Position numbers and translations under genes: made by a program. From JBFGFG01 sp041627475 (GTDB lineage: Bacteria > Actinomycetota > Nitriliruptoria > Nitriliruptorales > Nitriliruptoraceae), in assembly GCA_041627475.1 (NCBI GenBank), contig JBFKQZ010000132.1, positions 1-8,612 of the forward strand: a DNA stretch of 8,612 nucleotides. The letters are read 5' to 3'. The notes under the pieces were generated by a model. That model saw only the letters and a list, made by a program, of their open reading frames with translations, was not told the DNA's origin and made no database searches. Position 1 is the first letter of the stretch, and each line of letters opens with the position of its first letter. Shown piece after piece: positions 4,858 through 8,612 of this stretch.

Positions 4858-7145
4858 CAGCAGCTGGCCGGGTTGCTCGTGCCCTGCGTGGCACTGCCGT
4901 ACGCACCGCACCACGTGCCGCCGTCGGGTGAACGACGCCACGACTGGTCGTCGGCGGACGAGCCGTAGCTGTGGCTGTCGATCACGGTGGCGCCGTCCGC
5001 GGTCAGGAGCCGGACGTCGTCGCCAGTGTTGTTCAGCAGGTAGCCGCTGATCTGGAAGACGTAGTGCCCACCCGCCGGGACGATCGCACCGCTCGGCAGC
5101 GTCTGCGGTGACCCGCCACCACCGGCGATGTCGTCCAGCTGGAGGCCGCTGGCGTCGATGTCGGTGCCGGTCGGGTTGTAGAGCTCGACCCACTCGTTGG
5201 CGAACGCGTTGTTGTCCGGCACGTACTCGTTGATCAGCAGGTCGGTCACGGTCCCGCTGCCGCCCCCGCCACCGCCCGACCCGCCACCGGTGCCGTCGAA
5301 CGGCGAGGCGAGGTTCTCGGGATCGGCCGCCGCGACGGTGAAGTCGGCGGCGTTGTCGTCGGTGTCGGTGTTGCCGGCGTCACGCGTCGCGGCCTCGTCG
5401 GCGCCGCTGGTCGGCCAGACCAGGCCGCCGGCCTCACGACACTCGGAGTTGCCCCCGCTGCTGCTGCCGACCCCGTCGACGAACACGCCGGCCGCGTCGA
5501 CGATGCGGATCCCGCCACTGTCGCTGATGCCGGTCGAGTACGTCAGGTCCGCGGCGACCGCGCCGGTGTAGCCGTTGTTGCCGAACAGCAGGTGCTGGCC
5601 CGCTGCGAGGATCGTCCCGGCCGGGACGGTGGCGCGGTTGGACGCGTTGCCCGACCCCCCGGCGCAGCCCTCGAGCGCCCAGCCGGAGACGTCGACGTCC
5701 CCGCCCGAGGTGTTGACGACCTCCACGAACTCGTCGCTGGCGCCGCCCGGGCCGCGCGTTCGTGCCTCGGCGATCACGACCTGCGTCGGGTCGCCGGTGC
5801 CACCCCCACCGCCACCGCCGGACCCGCCGCCGATCTCGGACGCGTCGTCGCGCGCGACGTAGGCGTTGGTGCCGGTGTCGTAGCGCAGCTCGTAGCCGGC
5901 GCCGCCCGTGGTCGTGACGAGGTGGATGTCACCGTTGCTGTTGAAGGCGCCCGCGACGGTCCCCACGTTCGGGTCGCACGGGTTGTTGGTCATGTAGACG
6001 TCGGAGCCGACGCCGTCGTCGGTGATCGTCTGGGCGAGGTTGTCCAGGACGTTCGCGGCCGGGTGCCCGTAGCTGTTGTTGCCGCACTGGATGACCGCCG
6101 TCTCGGCCGCCAGGTCGGCGACGTACGAGGTGTTGGTCGAGTGCGACGAGCCGTGATGGTTCACGCGCATCGTCTCGACGTTGCCGAACAGCGGGCCGAG
6201 CGGCGTCTCGATGTCGTTGTACGAGTAGCCGAAGCTGGACGTCGCGTACTCACCGTCCGCGTCGCCGGCGGTGGCGTACTCGAAGTTCCCGTAGGTGAAC
6301 TTCACCGCGACCGAGTAGTCGTTCTCGGACGGCGGCACCGGGTCGTTCACGTGGTCACCGGCGACCGGCGTGACGCCGTCGGCCTGCATGATCCCCTTGG
6401 CGTTGGCCTGGAGCACCTCCGCGGTGACGCCGGGCCCCATGTCGAAGGACGGCCAGGACGGCATGTCGTTCGTGAGCGTCGTCACGCGACCCTCGATGTT
6501 CGCGCGGTCGGCCTGCCCACTCGGGCCGTAGAGCCAGCAGATCCAGCGGCGACCGGTCGAGCTCATCGTGCCGGCGTTGGTGTAGACGACGTCGGGGCTC
6601 GGGCTGGCGTTGGTGCCGACCTCGCAGTCGCCGTCGCCGTTGCTGTCCTGCCAGTACCCGGCGTCGCGGGTCACCAGCTCTCCGACGGTGAACCCGAGCT
6701 GGCCCGGGTCGAGCAGCTCGTAGATGCCGTTGCCGTAGGCCGTGGTGTCGTGCGGGTTGCCGGCGTAGCCGATGTGGTCGAGGTGGAGGTGCGAGGCGAG
6801 CACGTAGTCGATGTGCACCGGGCCGCTGGGCACGTCGCAGATGTCCCGGATCGTCTGGGCGACCAACTGTGCATTGGTGTTCGTGGTGCGGTTCCAGACG
6901 TTCTCGCCGAGGTCGAGCAGCATCGTCCTCCCCGTCGGGCCGACGATGAACTGGGCGTCGCCCTGCTCGACGTCGAGGAACCAGACGTCGAGCTCCCCCT
7001 GGGTCCAGGTGCCGCTGCTCTGGCACGGCGTCCCCAGCGGTGCGGCGTCCGCGGCCGGCGTCGCAGCCAGCCCGGTCAGCAGCGAGGCCGCCAGTGCGAC
7101 CACCAGCACCAGTGGGAACGGACGGGACGCTGACGTGGCGCGCAC
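4857..7145 (-). CDS. Secreted ComEC/Rec2-type metallo-beta-lactamase-fold protein with two lamin-tail domains
   Basis: The 762-residue protein has a signal peptide (1-35, ending ATPAADAA). The MBL-fold domain (about 50-415) resembles the hydrolase part of ComEC/Rec2: DVWFLDVEQGDAQFIV (53-68), the metal motif SHLHLDHIG (His119, His121, Asp123, His124), TAGDADGEY (Asp295), VNHHGSSHS (His330/His331) and NSYGHPAANVL (His361). An insert of roughly 120 residues after the metal motif holds DSNGDGDCE (167-175), a calcium-loop-like sequence. Two lamin-tail domains follow at about 453-615 (DEFVEVVN, VSGWALEG) and 632-762 (LLINEYVP, NEWVELYNP), joined by Gly-rich linkers at 439-449 and 619-631. It lacks the ComEC membrane channel, so it is a stand-alone extracellular hydrolase, possibly a nuclease or phosphodiesterase; the substrate is inferred. 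The start is GTG, with weak AGGTAG upstream. An overlapping TGATG leads into the SH3 gene. Confidence 0.9.
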   Translation of the reverse strand: MRATSASRPFPLVLVVALAASLLTGLAATPAADAAPLGTPCQSSGTWTQGELDVWFLDVEQGDAQFIVGPTGRTMLLDLGENVWNRTTNTNAQLVAQTIRDICDVPSGPVHIDYVLASHLHLDHIGYAGNPHDTTAYGNGIYELLDPGQLGFTVGELVTRDAGYWQDSNGDGDCEVGTNASPSPDVVYTNAGTMSSTGRRWICWLYGPSGQADRANIEGRVTTLTNDMPSWPSFDMGPGVTAEVLQANAKGIMQADGVTPVAGDHVNDPVPPSENDYSVAVKFTYGNFEYATAGDADGEYATSSFGYSYNDIETPLGPLFGNVETMRVNHHGSSHSTNTSYVADLAAETAVIQCGNNSYGHPAANVLDNLAQTITDDGVGSDVYMTNNPCDPNVGTVAGAFNSNGDIHLVTTTGGAGYELRYDTGTNAYVARDDASEIGGGSGGGGGGGTGDPTQVVIAEARTRGPGGASDEFVEVVNTSGGDVDVSGWALEGCAGGSGNASNRATVPAGTILAAGQHLLFGNNGYTGAVAADLTYSTGISDSGGIRIVDAAGVFVDGVGSSSGGNSECREAGGLVWPTSGADEAATRDAGNTDTDDNAADFTVAAADPENLASPFDGTGGGSGGGGGGSGTVTDLLINEYVPDNNAFANEWVELYNPTGTDIDASGLQLDDIAGGGGSPQTLPSGAIVPAGGHYVFQISGYLLNNTGDDVRLLTADGATVIDSHSYGSSADDQSWRRSPDGGTWCGAYGSATQGTSNPASC

Positions 7146-7242
7146 TGCACTACCTGACGTTGACGTGCAGCGAACACTAACTAGTCAGGCTGTGGAGAAC
7201 CTCGAACCTGCACCGACCAGCAGTGGCACGCCCGGTGACGGG
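7146..7242. other. Intergenic region upstream of the lamin-tail gene
   Basis: These 97 bp separate two same-strand genes. On the minus strand they hold a repeated AGGTTC (7197-7202 and 7204-7209), a TAGTGT -10-like element (7174-7179), and two adjacent TGACGT units when read on plus (7155-7166). A small stem CCCG-GTGA-CGGG (7231-7242) directly follows the stop of the upstream gene and is too short to call a terminator. The region is relatively AT-rich around 7171-7190, as expected of a promoter. Confidence 0.5.
7174..7202 (-). promoter_or_regulatory. Candidate promoter of the lamin-tail/SH3 operon
   Basis: On the minus strand TAGTGT (7179-7174) fits the TAnnnT -10 pattern. It lies 17 bases downstream of AGGTTC (7202-7197), which is in -35 position but unlike TTGACA. 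AGGTTC is repeated one base further upstream. A start near 7167 would leave a leader of about 20 bases before the GTG at 7145. Confidence 0.27.
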
Positions 7243-8612
7243 TCAGCCCGCCGGTCGCCAGTCGTGCGTCAGCAGCTGGACGACGCTGGCGCCGTCGACC
7301 ACCGCCCAGACCGAGCCGTCCGCCGCTGCCAGGGGTTCGGCACCTCCCCGGACGAGCAGCCCGGCGGTGACGCCCGCCCGGTCGCTGACGAGCACGGTCG
7401 TGGTGGCCTCGTCATCAGCGGGCCCGGCCGCGACCACGAGTCCGCCGACGAGGTCGCGCCGGTGGGGCAGGCCCATGTAGGACGTGGTGTGCCGGACCGA
7501 TGCCGGCAGCACCTGCCCGAGGAAGGGACCGCTGAGGCTGGCCGAGGGCGACGGGTCGACGGTGCCGACCCGGAGGTGCGGCAGCAACGTCCCGCTCGTG
7601 ATCGCCGGGGACGGCCCGGGGAGCGCATGCGCCGCTCGCTGCTCCGCCGACAGGGCCTGCCCGGCGGCCGCGACGACGACCCGGCCCGCGAGCACCTGGC
7701 GACCCGCCGCGTCCGTCGTCCAGCCCACGAGCGCGACCTCGTCGCCCTCGACGTGGAACACCACCCGACCAGCGTCGCTGCCGAGCAGGGCGTCGAGCGG
7801 CAGGTGCCCGAGCGACGTGAACGACCCCTCCCCCGGACGTCGCACCACGAGGTCCGGGAAGCCGGCGTGCGACCACCAGCGGTCCGCGAGCGCCCAGAGG
7901 TTGCCACTGTCGTCGAAGGCGAGTGCCGGGCCCCGGTCGGTGCCGTACAGGTCGCGTGCCGAGACACGTTCGGTCGCACCCTCCGGTGTGACCACCTGGA
8001 CGTCGCGGCCGCGGGAGTCCAGCCCACCGGGTTCCGCCCACACGGCCAGCGTCCCGTCGGGCGAGATCGTCGAGGGCACCCAGCAGCAGCCTCCCGGGTG
8101 CGCCGCGTGCAGTTCACGCCCTGTCACGGGCGTCGCCGGCACGGCACCCGTCCCACCGTGCTCGACGACGACCACGTCACCGGCCCCACCGGTTCGGTCG
8201 GGCAGGGCCACGCCCACGACGGCCTCGGGCAGCGGTGCAGGACCACCAGCGAGGTCGGTCGGACCCGGCAGTCCGCCCGCCGGCACGATCCGCACCGGGG
8301 GTGCGCCGTCGCGCGTCCGCAGCCACAGCGCGCCGTCGACCGACAGCAGGGGCTCCGCCACCTCTGACCAGCCGTCGTCGGACGGCGGCAGACGGACCGG
8401 CACGGCAGCTGCAGTATGGCCCGGTCCGAGCACCGTCACGACCGAGACGAGGTCCGGTTCCTCGTCCAGCCAGCCCAGTCCCTGCGCGAGGCGCCCGCCG
8501 ACCACGTGCTCGGACCACGCACCCATGTTCGCCGCGTCCGTGCGGTCCGAGCGACCCACCTGCAGGACCAGGCCGTCACCGCGGCCGACACTGCTCCGGC
8601 GGTCGTCGGCAC
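7243..8612 (-). CDS. Unrecognised protein, probably a beta-propeller, 5' end outside the window
   Basis: The frame is open from the right edge (8612) to TGA at 7243-7245, 455 codons. A GTG at 8559 could be read as a start, but the frame continues upstream with strand-like sequence (GDGLVLQVGRSD) that runs smoothly into it, so the N-terminus most likely lies beyond the window. I do not recognise a specific family. Several segments look like propeller blades of the WD40/TolB kind: STISPDGTLAVWAEPGG with RDVQVVTPEG, then GPALAFDDSGNLWALAD, then GRVVFHVEGDEVALVGW, and near the end AADGSVWAVVDGASVVQLL. A vicinal Cys pair lies in GGCCWVP. Ala, Gly, Val and Asp dominate, and no transmembrane segment is seen in the visible part. 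Location cannot be judged without the N-terminus. It lies upstream of, and co-directional with, the lamin-tail gene. Confidence 0.72.
   Translation of the reverse strand, partial: ADDRRSSVGRGDGLVLQVGRSDRTDAANMGAWSEHVVGGRLAQGLGWLDEEPDLVSVVTVLGPGHTAAAVPVRLPPSDDGWSEVAEPLLSVDGALWLRTRDGAPPVRIVPAGGLPGPTDLAGGPAPLPEAVVGVALPDRTGGAGDVVVVEHGGTGAVPATPVTGRELHAAHPGGCCWVPSTISPDGTLAVWAEPGGLDSRGRDVQVVTPEGATERVSARDLYGTDRGPALAFDDSGNLWALADRWWSHAGFPDLVVRRPGEGSFTSLGHLPLDALLGSDAGRVVFHVEGDEVALVGWTTDAAGRQVLAGRVVVAAAGQALSAEQRAAHALPGPSPAITSGTLLPHLRVGTVDPSPSASLSGPFLGQVLPASVRHTTSYMGLPHRRDLVGGLVVAAGPADDEATTTVLVSDRAGVTAGLLVRGGAEPLAAADGSVWAVVDGASVVQLLTHDWRPAG

Noticed and set aside
5592..7133. 513-codon plus-strand frame antisense to the lamin-tail gene
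   Set aside because: Composition is dominated by Val, Arg, Gly and Asp with no motif, while the opposite strand encodes clear MBL and lamin-tail domains.
7231..7242. Intrinsic terminator after the propeller-like gene
   Set aside because: The stem is only four base pairs with no T-tract, so it gives no real support.
6811..8367. 518-codon plus-strand frame
   Set aside because: It spans a gene start, an intergenic region and another gene in antisense, with shadow-like composition.
8557..8559. GTG at 8559 as the true start of the right-hand gene
   Set aside because: The frame remains open to the window edge with plausible protein sequence upstream and no clear ribosome binding site before this GTG.

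Overview
The window is very GC-rich DNA with strong G/C bias at third codon positions. Its genes look actinobacterial: a DUF222 (13E12-repeat) protein, an acetamidase/formamidase, exported proteins with Gly-rich linkers, and a probable leaderless promoter. The source is most likely an actinomycetote, perhaps a deep-branching class such as Acidimicrobiia or Nitriliruptoria. That placement is inference from gene content and style; no rRNA or tRNA is present to settle it.

Layout. (1) 1-394, minus: N-terminal part of a DUF222 protein, cut by the left edge. (2) 395-467: short divergent promoter region with overlapping dyads. (3) 468-1385, plus: acetamidase/formamidase family enzyme, overlapping the next gene tail-to-tail by 7 bp. 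(4) 1379-3325, minus: secreted subtilisin-type (S8) serine peptidase with two C-terminal PKD domains. (5) 3326-3505: 180-bp divergent region with several inverted repeats, including GGGACA-TC-TGTCCC, and a leaderless-type -10 element. (6) 3506-4186, plus: histidine phosphatase. (7) 4172-4246: three tandem 25-bp units, each a stem-loop, which carry the stop codons of both flanking convergent genes. (8) 4243-4857, minus: small exported protein with two SH3-like domains. (9) 4857-7145, minus: exported ComEC/Rec2-type metallo-beta-lactamase-fold protein with two lamin-tail domains, coupled to the SH3 gene by TGATG. (10) 7146-7242: intergenic. (11) 7243-8612, minus: unrecognised, probably beta-propeller protein, open to the right edge.

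How the genes relate. The clearest functional unit is the pair at 4243-7145, a predicted secreted metallohydrolase with adhesion-like domains translated just ahead of an SH3-domain exported protein. Together they suggest an extracellular or wall-associated hydrolase, possibly acting on nucleic acid or phosphodiester substrates. The 8612-7243 gene lies upstream on the same strand, but 97 bp and candidate promoter elements separate it. The other genes look like independent housekeeping or accessory genes. No rRNA, tRNA, CRISPR array, insertion sequence or recognisable defence system was found. The most unusual items are the tandem hairpin array between two stop codons and the domain architecture of the lamin-tail protein.
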